Source: Mactra quadrangularis
Taxonomy: Eukaryota; Mollusca; Bivalvia; Venerida; Mactridae
Direction of reading: 5' to 3'
DNA: 64,000 nucleotides
Assembly: GCA_025267735.1 (NCBI GenBank)
Contig: CM046298.1
Location: forward strand, 40,387,917-40,451,916
Shown piece by piece: positions 23,001-38,000 of this stretch. The position numbers and the translations under genes are program-made. Below the pieces are notes generated by a model that did not search any database, had not been told where the DNA came from, and saw nothing but the letters and a program-made list of their open reading frames with translations. Every line of letters begins with the position of its first letter. Within the stretch, counting starts at the first letter, position 1.

Positions 23001-26000
23001 CTGTATACATTATGTTGTCATCAACAATAAAGTATTTAATTTTACACATTTTCATTTGATTTAAAACGACACGTAATTACTCAATAAAATATTAAATTTT
23101 TGTTCTTACTCTTTGAAACCTTCCTGGGAATCCATCTTAATGTAATACTTGGAGAGTTTCATAGATAGGACCATTACAGGTATAAAGAATAACAATCCCC
23201 ATCCAGTACCAAACCAAAATGCATTCTGAAATAACAAAATAACAACAGCAATACTCAATGATGATATAACAACACTTGCAAGTTTTAATGATCTATAAAA
23301 GGCCAAGTCTTGTCAGGCATTGGGTCTTAAAAGCATACTGAAGTAGTTGGACTAAAGGCGGACGGCACGTACACAAATCAAAGGTAAGATAAGAACATAT
23401 GAAATAATTCACTACCCTACTGACGCCTGGACCGAGTACGGTAAAGTTTTCTGTTAGAACTGGAGATACTTTGATATGACCCACTGTACGACGTTTTTCA
23501 CTTGCTAATTATGATATGAAAATTTAATGATAATGAACTCATACCAACTATTATGTCAGTAAACAGTTCAGCATTCCAAAAAGGGCGTTCACCTAGTCTA
23601 AGAATTGCATCATCATTTTTAACCTCAATTCAGGAGAAAGCAATAACAAATCTAATTTCAAAACTTCAACTTCCGAGCATAGGTAAATAAACAACAAATT
23701 TTATCGCGAGAGAAAAAATGTGAAATGAATGTTATAAAAATGCAATCAAAACCAGGGTAGGCGTATCTAAAACTTCAAGTTAATGTAAATAATGATTCTG
23801 ACACGTAAATAATCTCAGTAGAAAATACAATGATTACTTTATACTTCAAGTGGTAACATTGAAAAACAGATTTATCATCAACGCCACATTACATTATGTT
23901 TGATTTGATAAATTGACATATGGAGAGTCAAGTTGCATACACTACCTCACATAAAATCAGCTTTCGCTGTGTTCAAATTTGAAGTTTAATTAAACATTAA
24001 AAAGGTATGATTCATATATTCTCATATCTGTAGGTAAGTTTACAAGATGAAAGTATGTTTATCAAAAAACGACTGCGAGAATTACATCATCGCTGAATGA
24101 CTAAAAAAATGAATGTTTAAAAGATCATAAATAAACAACAGAGGCCCTTATTATCAAAGCTCTAACGACCGTTTTCTGTCAAAAACCGCACTTTAATGTA
24201 TTGTTAAATTATCGTAAGATTTTTGATAATATGCTGCCCTGTTGTATATAGTCACGTGATCTATATCAACCCTGACTTTCTTTCTCTGACCATTATCAGA
24301 CAATAAATGTAAAATATTTAGTTTAGAAGCAGTAATCCAGTGGTAGGACACGCGCTTAGGGATCGAGAGGTTCTGGGTTCGAATCCCACTAGGGGCACTG
24401 CTAATTTCCTTGAGCAAGACATTTACCTGCGATTGCTTCACTCCACCCAGGTGTAAATGGGTACCTGCGAGGGTGGTATAATTCCGTTGCGCCAATTTGT
24501 CGGCTGCACTAATAAGCGGAGAAAAAAGACTCCCCGGGGAGATTGATAGATAGATACCAGTAGCCCGATGAACAGGGGTAATAGCTGTAAAGTCGGTGAA
24601 CGTGCGTAAGCATGAAACTTAGATTATAAAATGCAATTACTTTTTACTTTTACATTTTTAAGTCACTGAAGTGAATTCTGAATATGTTAAGAACTAATGT
24701 GAAACTGGCTATCCAAATATTACGAGTCCAGTGTCGTTACCGCTTGGCAAAGTCTGGTTTTATGCGAATCATAAACAAGCTAGATAAGATAAAAATACAT
24801 ACCAACGATTCTACCATATATTTACATATGATTGTCACAAATGATTCATACAAGTTCCATATAGGCAAACATCGTCCTATTTCATTATATACCTGTAAAT
24901 ATATACATGTAGTAAAACAATCTGATTCTTCATCTCATCAATCAGCTCTCTAAAGAGATTTTTATAAGGCGTAGATAGATTTATTTCGATATCTTAAAAA
25001 GGCCAATATGGCGCACACCATAAAACATAAAAACAAGTTAAATCCAGAAACAGCATGTATGAATTACTGAATTGCCATTGTAATATTATGCATGGGTATT
25101 GCATTTATTAATTCAGCTACGACTGATTCTTAATAAACGACGTTTAGTATGGTGGATAAGTATTTGAATATGTGACTCTGAATGTTTAGGGTAAGTACAC
25201 TACTTTGTAAAATGACGTCTAACATACATGTATATTCAACGAGTATAAAAAGTGATATCGCAATTCGGCAGGTGATTCCTCCTAACAAATAATTAATAAC
25301 TGTCGTCTAGAACAGAACGTTTTGCAGTACTAGTTTTAAACAATACTAAAATTTTTAATTCGAAGAAATAATTTGAAACAATTACTATTCACTTTACCCA
25401 TTAGAACGCGATTCGTGTACAGTGTATACATAATACAACCCATTTCAGAGATACTCCTATTAAGTTATTGATAAATAACATTTAAACAACTTCATATAGT
25501 GTTTTAAACATAGCATTCAAACTACAGAAAGTTTATGAATGATTATTCAAGAATACAAGACATTGGGCATTTTAGTTCCTTTCAGGAATCTCTGAGCATC
25601 CTCTTTCAGACAAAAATGATTTACTTACGACATATAATGCCTGATCTGAGTACTGAGTAACATAATTGATAATTCTGTCAACAAAATCCTGAATGGCCTG
25701 TAAATAATCAGAAAATGAAACATATATAACACGCTGTAAAACTATTTAAAGACGGCATTCAACTTAAGCTACAGTCCCATAAACATAAAAATGGCCGCGA
25801 GGGCACCGTACGGGCGCCGTGCGATTAAGCTCCGCAAGGACCCGTACGAACTCTTGCGTACCCGTACGGACTGTTACGTTTTACCAGAGTCCGTAAGATG
25901 AGCCCAGGATACACGTGTCAGTTTCAGAATCAAATCGTGAACAAAATCGTGGCCGAATATAGATCAAACATGCATATCTTCCAGCTACGTCTCTGTACGG

Positions 26001-29000
26001 GTGTGTTGTTTTGTGCCATGTGCGTATCGTCACCTGAATACACAAGACTTCCCACGGCCTACGGCTGTCTGCACGTACGGGTCCGTAACAAGCCACGATT
26101 TTATGGGACTGGGGCATTAATATGTTGACTATAACATAATAAATAATTAAAAAATTGGAAATTCAGAAAGCTATGTTATTAGTTACTACCTGGATTAAAA
26201 GATTGGAATTGCGTATAGCATAACTCGTTTTATTGATAAATACAGGACAAAACATTTTGTTTGATGTTCGTCTACAGTTTGTTTGTACATCCTTGCAAAG
26301 ACCCACTAGATTTGTTCCTGCACCAAACTGAATAAGTTCATATACGCCGTTACGTGGTTTTATAATTGGACCCTTTCGAGATTGCAAGACAGTTGGTTTA
26401 CATCGATAGTAAAAGGAACAATTTGTATGTTTTATGACAGCATGCAAGTGAGACAGTTCAATCTAAAATGCTGCAACATAGATTTGTATAGGTGTTGTAG
26501 AGATTATGTACAAAGTCTAAATTGTCCTGAAAGAATATTACTTACATCATTTAAGACAGCTGTCACATTGTTCTGTAATTGATCATCAGCATTTCTTGCA
26601 GTTTCTAAAGTACTATTAATGCTGACCTGAAAAGAAATAGAGAAATGAATATATGATACCACAGTTTGTTATCAGAATAAGACGCAATTGCCAACCTGTA
26701 AATCAGCAGTGAACAAGTGGACTAGCTACTGCTTGTAATGCATTCAAAAGGCGCCAAAGCTTTATTCAAGTTAACAAAACAGAAGCTATTTCGCAAATTC
26801 ATTCGAGGGAACCATTTAACTTTTAAACAATAACTATACAAATAAGTTAATATCGACCTTTCATCTTATCATTGTTCGTTTGAATATGAAATACGTTCAA
26901 TTAATTTGGGACTTGTCTTTCACCCTTGTTTTTGTTTGGTAAACTTTTTCTAGTATTTTGGCGATTTTTCAAATGAAGGTGATGAAAATATTAACAATAT
27001 TTACTTACATCTAGGCCATCTAGTTGTGATTCCAACTCAGCAATTGAATTTTTCAAATCGTCCTAGAAATAAAATAGTTCAAGCAATAAATATTACCTAT
27101 AGTATAACTTAAGCAGTACATGATGAGGTAGTGTATATTAACAATGATAAAAAGAAATAAAACAACCAGTGCATTCATCATATTATACATATATCAAACT
27201 ATTTTCTTACAAATAACTTTGGCGAGCTAAGTAAGTATATTTGTGACTATCGTCGACCTATCAAAGAAGGCATAATTCAAATCATGTGATTCGTCATAGA
27301 TCTAGTCGTCCAAATACTTGGTTTGCAATAGTCCTGAATGACAATTGTATACTTACATATACAGTAATGCGAATGCTGCTTGTTAACTAAAAAGAAAACT
27401 TAAGATACTATACAACCACACCCTTACAATTTAAAGATTTAGTCTGAGCAACGGCATTAAAACAATACCAACAATACAATCGCTAACATAATTGACATAC
27501 AGATTGTATGTAAAAAAACTAACCTGAGCTGTTTGAACATTTGGTATATTTACATCTCTAATTGTCTCCAAATCAGTGACGTGTTGATCCCAACGTGCCT
27601 GAAAGAAAATTGAAATATATATAGCAAACAGATACATATTTAAACAATGTACCACACTGGTTTGTAATGTGATGTATTTAACACCTCAACATTAGACTAA
27701 GGAAACTAGTGTTCCATTTAAGCTTTCTGATTTGATGTAATAAGCAAGTTTTCTAGATCACCGTATTCCAATAAAGACTCCTTTAAAAGCTTCGGAAATA
27801 TTTTAGTTCACTTTAATGTATTTAATCTAACTCTTTCATATAGAGCTATGTTAGTTAAAATTATAGATGGATTTCTTCCTTCAGATTTTATTTAAACAGT
27901 GAACTTTATTTAGGTAATATTTTATTAATGTTTTGTTTTGTGATCATATATAGAACATTTTTATCGACGTTTTTTTATGTTGTATATAATGTTAAAACTT
28001 AGTGAAAGTTTGCTTAATTGTTTCTTAGAAACGAATTTTGTGATTGACATTTAAATATCATATCTCGACTTGTCATAGATGGTCATTGTCTACTCGACAT
28101 AATCAAGATAATATTGGACAAGTTAAATGTCTTACATAAGCTACTCCACTACAAGAATCTCTTACTGCTTCCATCACAGAGATAAGTCCATTAATATCAA
28201 AGGATAAAATGTCTTGACTTAACTGAAAACATCAAACACAAATCTAATATAAGAGAATATTATAACAGTGATCAATAAAGAAAATACACCCAATCAAATT
28301 CAATAATAATAAAAACACAACAAATCTAATATATAAGTAAATGTTTTAACATTGACCATAATCAGAAAATGGCCTCATTTAAATGGAATGAAAACAGTCA
28401 AGAATCTCGAAACAAATCAATTATAATTCCAACTTTTTTACACAATGCACCATAAATGCAATGATATGGACTTATATAATATAACAAAGCCGCCCGGCTA
28501 GCTCAGTTGGTAGCACGCACGTCTACTGATCGAGGGGTCGTGGGTTCGATTCCCGGGCGGGACATACTTTCGAGGAGTTTGGTCATGAAATTTTTTCTAC
28601 GGCCATTCTCCCTCCTACCAATGATTTTTAGTTATGTAGGGCAGTTGTCAGTCACTGACGAAAGCATGTGCTTAGTAGTTGGTTAACAGCTAAATCCAGA
28701 TATTTAGCCTTTCCAGGAACAGTGAGTAGGTTGACTGACCGCCGTTATATGACCTATAAAATGTGTTGCTACGGTGTTAAACCCAACAAACAAACAAACA
28801 AATAATGACCTACGGTAATTATAACTAAAGGTGACTGGCTATCCTGGCTTACCAAAGCATCCATTGGAAGCATCCTGGTATTAACCGTAGATTGTAATAT
28901 ACTTATAACATATTGATTATCAATACATGACTTAGTTTATTTTACTACACTCTTTATCGGCGATTTTTGAATTAAGATGTGGTACGTTTCTAAACTACGA

Positions 29001-32000
29001 ACTGCCAACGCAACAGAATAAATATACATTTACCAAATCAACATGTACAATGAAAAAACATTTGTAAATGGACAATGGAACGAAATGGAAGCAATCCAAA
29101 TATTCTTTCAAACAGTAACTAGTATGCATGCATCATAACATTACGTACCGTTGAGTCTATAGCGGTGAAGTTTATATCGTTTATACCAGAATCTTGTAAG
29201 TCTGTTAAGGCTGTTTCCATATCAGGAGTAAGAATAGAGAAACTTGATAAATCTATAGAATTGATTCCTGACATATCATCAGAGAGTGTCGATGTGTACT
29301 GTAAAATATACAGGGAACATAGAAATGTTTATATTACAATAGGACTAACAAATAAATCCGTAGGATGGTTCAAACTTTACATTTGTATGCCTAAATGGAA
29401 ACTTAATGTTTCTGAAGCAAAGGCTCTTGCAGCAGCCATTTAAGAAGAATGGTTAATATATAATTATTCTTATGAATGTGATATTGAGGCAATTAGTATA
29501 TTATTATTGCTTGGTTTAATAAAGACTTGATCACTTTCCCGAATAACTCTTTCAATTTTCACTGCTTGGATGTTACAATGTACGTACGTTTCTAGCTCAA
29601 GAAAAAACTCATTTAAGAGCAACAAAATCAAAACATTCAACATTCGCAAAGAAAGTTCTGATCTGTTAGGACTGTCAAACATAATGCGCTTTGTTGTGGT
29701 ACAGTTCTCCAGTTATTATGACCATGATTATTCTCTTAAAGAAGGTGTTTATGCAGTTGGTGGGCAGTGAATGATATAAATATTTTACCTGTGTATGATT
29801 CAAATATTCATCAAGAGGCAACATTTGTTGTAGACCAAGCAGTGAAAATGGTGCATCATTAGCTCGACATCCCCTGAAAAATAAACATACATAATTATGA
29901 TATCAATATATGCATTAATTTAGAGGTACTCTGAAACATTTTCTGAGCAATTGTAAAGCGTTGACACAATCGCAAAATTGGAATACGTGCAGACAGTCAA
30001 CGCAATTATCCAATGAAATACTATCTTCAAGTCTGATTATCTATTTAAACTTCCACCGTTTTGTTATAAAACAATTGTGAACAGACGATTTATGTGGTTG
30101 CAAAGTGGAATTGAAATACCAAACAAACTAAAGGAACTGCAATGAAATTAGATATAAGGCATCCTAAACAAACTTTGTGTCAACTTACAATAAGAAACTG
30201 TAGAATCCAATCTTTGAGGAAGTGTTGTCATGAAGCATTTTACCAAGACTGAGTCCTCCAACTGCTCCTGTGTCTATAAACTATGGATAGAGAGAACGAT
30301 GTATTTCTGATCAATTACAAGAAGATATGATTCAACCAATAACAAATAACATACATTGTCACTGGATGCATTATCTGACTTGGTCTGACAAACATGGAGT
30401 CAGACGGAGCAAAATGTCTTGAAATGAACCCCAGTTATTTCATTCTAGTCTTGTATTACTGCACTTTTCCATAAAAATTTTGTGTCATCATCGAGCTTAA
30501 CTTGTAGATTAATTTTTTAGGAAAATTGTGATCTTGTAAATCATGCTGTAGCAGGACTAATCAACTTCTTAATGGCTTTGTATAAATGAAACACGATTCT
30601 GTTTCTTGCTCTTTGCACTTTTGAACAACTTATAAAGCTATGGATTCAAAGGCTACGAAAATTATACAGAAACAGCAACATACAAAACAACATACACACA
30701 GTCAAAACGTAACTGAATGACATTCTTTTTATTTTAATATTTGGTTAAAAAAGGACGTAACAAACATATAGCGAAAACAAGGAGGATGCCGTCTTGAAAC
30801 GGACAGTGGAAAAATAATTGCAACAGAAGGTTTGAACCAAGTTTCAATGTGCACCAACCTTACACATGCCCCAGCAGAATCATGTAAGAACAAAGCAAAA
30901 TAATTCAGCATTCGTGCCAATTATGTGTTCCTATATAGTTAATACGACAATACGTTTACTTACATCTCTAAACAGTGTTAGATCGATCAAAGGTTCACAA
31001 AGTTTCTCCATGTTACCGCCAACCATAAATGTTAAAGTTGTAATCAACATGAGTAATGATCCAACAATAAACATCAATATAACTGGTCTGTAAAATACAT
31101 TACATAATTATACTATAATGTAGTCTTCTAGTTCATGCTTAACGATAAAATGTAACTAATTTTAATGCAAATATATGGTGAAAGTATAAAATCTTACCAT
31201 TTCATTGTACGGAAAATAAAATACAAAATAATGTTGTCTGAAAGACTAATAGTCTTTGAGGAAAAATGACGTCCCGACATATTTTTTTCAAGTAAATAAC
31301 TCGTTACTTTAGATAATTACATTTTCACTCGGGGTTATGCCTCCCTTGAAACAATAAATTATGTTTTTTTCAGCGTACTTGGTGAAATAAAATTCGATCT
31401 ATTATGTACAAAATTACATATTCATAAACATGTAGGTTACGATCGTTACACATCAAACTAGTATTGCAAACTTCGTAGTATCTATTGTTCTTTCAATATT
31501 TCGACAAAGCCAAAAACGTGTAGTGGGGATATCTGAAAATAACTAGCTGAGAGGAATTTGCACATCGTGAGTTCTTCTTAACTCATGTTTATGATATGAC
31601 AGTCCTGTGCAACACGTTCCAAGATCATTTAACATTTACTTACATCATCAATATTTTACCGCCGCAATCAGACATAAAACTACGTTCAGTTGGTAATTTA
31701 TCAGAATCTTGTCCTAGACATCCACAACATATACCCAGAAATATAAGAACAACAACTACAGTAAACAATCCAGTAAGTCCATAGCCAAAATATACTCTGA
31801 AATAGAAGTTAGAGTTAATGATGAATATCAAAAGTTTACTATTAAATGTAAAGATCTTATACCGATGATATATGTCAAATAACTAGAAAATTTGAAAATC
31901 TTTATAGGTATCCAATTCTATTGACCACTGAATGATGACATGTTGGTCAATTTTCTGTGCGATTTCATTGAAATTGTTAGACGCGAAGTTTTCTTAGTCG

Positions 32001-35000
32001 TTCTGACAATTATCACTTATATTTGTTATTAGTAAAATCGGTCATAAGAATTAAGAATGGTCGTTAAGTGTAAATAAACGTGAGGACCACGTGATGGCTT
32101 GAGCAAGACACACTATCCCTTTATTAAATGCATTTTTACCCTAACCCGGCCAACATCACGACAGAAAGGCTATTGCATGTTTCAGTTTACCTGTATCCAT
32201 CATAATTCTTCATCATACCAAACAAACCACTGATACCTGATTTGAAACCTTCTGTATCTATTGTCTGGAATGTAAAATATTGTTACAGATACTTGGTAGT
32301 TTTTATAAATGGTGAGCTTGATTTCGTGAAAAATTGTGGATCGACTTATTTCAATTAAACGTCTCTTCCATAGCATAATACCATTTACGATATTCCTCAA
32401 ATTGTTTACGTTTTACACCATATATAAACTCATCCATTGAAATGAGTGAGTTCGAAAATGAGCTTACATATTATTCTGAAAACTCCTAATCTCCGCGTTT
32501 TCTTCATGTTCTTTATACTAGTTGACTTAGCTAAGCTATAGTTTAGACTTATTTACTTTGGCTCAACTGTGGCTCAATTCCTTCCAGCATGCATTTAAAC
32601 TCATGAGTCCACATCATCTTATCTCTATAATTTATTGCCATTTGTTACCAGCAAACCCTAGTTGTAGTGAATCTACAATTATGATATGTAGCTTTAAATG
32701 AGTTCATTTCTGCATTTTGTTTGCTAGGCATAACATAGTAAGATTGATTACGATTTTGGGAAAGTAAGCTACCACCAGTGTAACAATATAAACAAAAAGA
32801 TATTATATACTCTAGTCTACAATAAAACTATACCAAATTACATACACCGTTAAGACTCTCCACCAATGTATATGTCATATTGTTAATAGTATTAGCAAAG
32901 TCTCCCATCGTACCATTGATGGCTGAAACATGACAGAAAATATCTCAAGTTATAAAATATAAAACAAATAACACTTTGTATGTAGAGAGTGAATATCAAC
33001 TATGTGTTAGACCTTAAAATTCTAAAGACCTTCCTAAAGTAAGAGAAGTAGATTTGATCAACGCTCCCCTCGCAGCTCAGTGAATACATTACATTCACCC
33101 GCTGCATTAAAACTAGACGATTTTTGACCTTTACTATGAACCTTTGAACAACCAATGCAAGTTTACCAAATTTCAATTTATCTGAAAAACTTTATCCGCA
33201 TTTTCATTGGTTGACCGGGTTAACAACGCCTTATATGGTATGATCATGCTAGTGACGAATGCAACCTCGTATGACGTCATATATAGCGTGGCTACACTTA
33301 ATATTTAAGTTAAAAAAGTTGCTCTATGTTTACAGTTAAAAGATCAGAGATACACGTTTAAAAAGATCGTTTTTGTAAATTTTCCACTATCTAACTAATG
33401 CAAAACTTTCCAACATCTTTGCATTTCGACATTTTGAAATTACAGGCGTGAGATTTTTTTGTATCTATTTTTAAAAACCACGTGACAGTCATGCGATTTA
33501 AATGTTTATGTGGCTCTGTCTAAAAATAGAAATATCAGTTTGCACGTAGTATTTTAGCAGAGGTAGATAGTGAACGAGTGAATCTTTCGAACCGATGCAT
33601 TGTATATTATGTCGCTGAAAGAACAGCATTAACATAATAAAACCATATTATTGAATAACAAATATCAAACTTGAATATCATACATACTGTCTTTAATAGC
33701 ACTTGTTTGGTTATTTACAGTGTCTGAAACTCCATCAATCGCATCCTGTGCCTGTGAATAAAAAGTATCTAAAATCACATTGTATTTTATACCAAACTTC
33801 GATTGTAAAACAGGTTATTAGACATAAAAGATAAATTGACTAATCTTGTGTCCACTCTCTGACGACGCAACGTATCAAGAAGCGACGTGAATTTAAGTTA
33901 TAGTTGTTCAACTGCAACTGTTGACTTACCATATTGAATGCTGTTTTCTGGGATATTACCTTAAATGTCAATTCCTGTTTAATCCACTTAAAACGCATTA
34001 GAGGCAGATTTCGCTTTATGCACTGTGCATCTTTTCACAAAATCTCTTACGAAAAAAGTAATCGTAACTTTAATCAATTTTGCAGTACACAGTCAAAATG
34101 ATAATAAACATAAAGTTCTACATGTATGATATGATACAAAAAAGGTATACACTATTCTATATGTTTCAAATAGTATTTGGACTTAATCAGCCTTAATCGG
34201 CCAAAAATCGACCGTTTTACGAATGTTTCTTGCTTTTGATTTATGATGTTTGTTATAGTATATTTTTTGTGAAAAGCACCACTGGGTGGATAAGATATGG
34301 CGTCAAAAATATCAACAAAAATATCAAATGTATTATTCTTACCGTCGTAGCTATGTCGGAAAGATTCATGGCTTTGATATCATCTATATTTGATTTAACT
34401 GAAGAAAGGTCTGGTATCTAAAATGAAAAACATAAAACAGTTTTATGGTGTTGAAGACAAGAATATTTAATGTAAGCCTCTTTATACTACAGCTTTGTTG
34501 TTGCAAGCCAGTCGGGTTGAAAAATGGTGAGGGCAGTACTTAAATTACAACACTGGAAATTAAACGACGACCAACAGATGAATAAGCTTTATTCAACGAA
34601 GTACCTTTCTGGAATCTTAGCTTTCAAGTTTGAAGTTAAAGTTCTTGCTGGGGTCTGACATAATGAATCCATATGGAGCAGAAATACCCCGGTGAACAAT
34701 TACAAACCAAACAAAAGTAGCAAATATTTTATATTTACCGAACTAAAGTCTGCTGAACCAGTCGACAGATCAGAAGTATCAATATTATCACAAGCTGTTT
34801 CACAAGCCGCACCAGAGGATGAACATGTAGATTTTGTTGTATCTATATCTGTACTTAAATCACTCATAGCGGTAGTAAGATCATCTGAGGCAGTAATCAA
34901 CGCATCTTTGTCAGTCATTACTTGATCTAATGTATCACTTAGGTTCGAAACAACTGCAATAATAAGTACAGAGAAAATATGAAAAATGTGAAAAGATACA

Positions 35001-38000
35001 AATGTTTTCATTTTTTGGTGGCAAGGTTGGTTTATTTGTCCCGATACAATCGTTGGTAACAACAATTTGCATATATATGTGTAGGTCTCTATTTGGCCTA
35101 TGTATGTCGTAAGTCTTTAATATGTGTCCGCCATTTTAAATTATGCTATCCTATGGTAACCGATGGTATTATTCGTCAATGATAACGATAATAATCATAA
35201 CGTATGAGTACTCTGGGTTACCGACGATGCATGCTACAGTTTCAAGTGAATATGTCAGCACCATGTGATGCATCGTTGATACAAACATCCTATCTAGCTT
35301 TTTGTTGATAATAACCGACTATAATTAATGACTAATACTTTTTATAATACAATCCTACCTCCATCGAGTATAAGAACTTCTCTGACAACGTCATCAATAC
35401 CAAGATTGTCAAATATAGCACTTTCTATAACACCGCCTAAATCTGTAATATATTGTTTAAATATTAATTTTAATAAAACAACATACATACTTGGGGTTTG
35501 TACTAGAGATGTCGATAATATACATATCGGTAGGTTTATTTTTTACACACTGTTAAAATGCATGTAGTCGTAGAAGAAACCCATCCTGCTATAATGACCA
35601 CCTTGGCTGTTGCAGAATTAGTAATTTGAGAAGAAAAATGTCCCTATGTTATGACCATTCCGCTTTTAGGACCATCAATTTTGATAGTTTATTTTATTTA
35701 TTTATTTATTGGAGTTAACGCCGTGTCAACACAATTTAGGTCATTTTACGGCGTCCAGCGCACCTAACCTAGCTTTCCTGGACCATTGTATATAACCAGT
35801 ACTCGCCTACCCTTCCACAAGGCCGGAAACTTTTCTATATTATCTAACCAATGGAGGAAAATCGACATTATTGTCAAATTTTTATGGAAGGGTATACATA
35901 ACCGCCCCGGGTAGGATTCGAACCAGCACCCCCTCGGGCACGAGATTCCGAATCCCGGCGCGCTACCAACTGCGCTATCGATCAGGGTTCAATATTGATA
36001 GTCTTGAAAGTGAAACTCTACTAAATTCGCGCATATTCAGTATGAAATAAGCTTTTCTATGGATTTTTTTACTATGTCTCAGGTGATTTATTACGGCTTC
36101 CAATTATTTCTTCCAGCGGTTCTATCAAATGCGTAGAAACAATGTGTTCATTTAGACAATTAATAAAGCGATGAGCATACTCGAGTAATTGCATCTGAAT
36201 ACAATAAACAAACACTTCAAGCCAGTTTAAGTATAGTATCATACATACCTTCAATGTCCGCCAAAATTCCTCTTTGAACCAAATTATACATGTCACCAGA
36301 TAGGTATAGAAATTGCTGAAATAAAACATGAATAACAACCATGTAACAAACTCTAATCTATAAATTTCAATATATAAACGTAACCAAATATGTCAAGTTT
36401 ATATATTTTAATTAAATAAGTCACTGCCTTAATCACAACTCAATGCTGCTGATGAGTAAGTTAAGTTAAAGATGAACAATAATTATTGCTGTGACAAATA
36501 TTGAATATTTAAATGAGTGGTATAATGTATGCGCTACAGACTGTTGAATAAAATTTAACAATATTAGAGTGAAACGATAAAGAAAATAAGTATTGATAAA
36601 GAAAGTTACCTCTACAAAGTTATCAAAGAATGTTTGTACATCATCTAGGTTAGTTATCAAATTATTTTCAGTATAATCTAAAGCTACAGTAAAACGTCCG
36701 TTTGTCATCCAAACACAACCTGCTGCACCACTGAAATAGTTATACGATACAAATTAATGCCAGACGTTATAGATCATTAAAGCACGGTATTCACAATATA
36801 TATTGTTTTGAAACCTAGGTGTCGTTAGATTAATATTTTCCAAAGGAAAATGCTTTAGATTCTAATACACCAAGTTACGTTTGTCACCAGTTACAACAGC
36901 ACCCTGGGCCAGAGGAATAGGGACATCCATATTTACCGTGATAGCGATTTCAACTAAATCTATCTAATGAATTGAACATTTAATTGACCACTTACTTGTT
37001 TTAAACTGAATAATTGAGACTCTGTTAAAAACGAGAGTTTTCATATGCTTAAAGTTCCAACGATGTCATAAAATTCGGAATGCACACGGCCGCTCAGCAG
37101 AAGGTCATTAATAACAGATCTAACCTATAAACTATTCAAAATGTTAACAAGAATGTTGAAAACCAATGGATTGGTGTTTATAATGAGAGGAAATAATTAT
37201 GGTCCATAGATTTTCGTTCGAATCTTTCACTGATATTAGAATTTGCATTCATTTACAAAACAAAATTAGAACAATTGTAAGTTCTTACGCCATTAACACT
37301 GTCATCATAAACAATGCTTGAGCAATACCCATTCTTTTGCAATCTTCATTTTTATCATATACCTACAATATCAGAAATAAACAATTATTGGTAATGATAA
37401 TACGAGGTACATTTAAAATTTGCACGGGTATAAACATGTACTTGGAAAATAAATTATGTAGCGACGGACAACAGGCGGTAATTTTAAATCTAGGTATACA
37501 TGTTATAAATGATATCACTTTTCCCTTCAGAAAATAAACTTTTTCAACCCACGAAAAGTCATAAGATTCACACGATCATTTAAATCGATGGTACTACTTA
37601 TAAAAATTAACACAAATATTTTAGTCAGCAAATAAAACAAAAAAAAGAAAGTCGATTAATAAGGTATATGGAGAAGTTTCCGACATTGTGGACAGGTAGG
37701 TGAGTATTGGTTGTAGACAAGGATGCGGAAAAGCTAGATTAGGTTCACCGGACGCCGTAAAATAACCAAAACGTGTTGACACGGCGTTAAACCCAGTATA
37801 AATAAATAAATAATGAGACATAAAGTAGTGTAAAATAATTACCCCTTTCTTGTCACCTCCGCAGTTGCCACAGCAGCATCGACAACAACAAATACAACAA
37901 CCACAAATTGGTAGAAATATAACAAACAACAGACCAATAGCAAAACATATAGCAAATCCCATAGAATAACTAACTAACTGAAATAAAGTGTTGAAATATT

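Noticed and set aside
24327..24400. Functional tRNA gene
   Set aside because: Acceptor stem does not pair well, and the SINE core follows directly.
26163..26447. 94-codon frame (-) as the missing prominin exon
   Set aside because: It lies between exons 21 and 22 instead of 22 and 23, lacks the expected Cys pattern and hydrophobic lead-in, and shows no homology I recognise.
28489..28562. Functional tRNA gene
   Set aside because: The tRNA-like head is followed by a conserved SINE body and (AACA)n tail.
29165..29443. 92-codon frame (+)
   Set aside because: Antisense shadow of prominin exon 17.
34692..34925. 77-codon frame (+)
   Set aside because: Antisense shadow of prominin exon 8.
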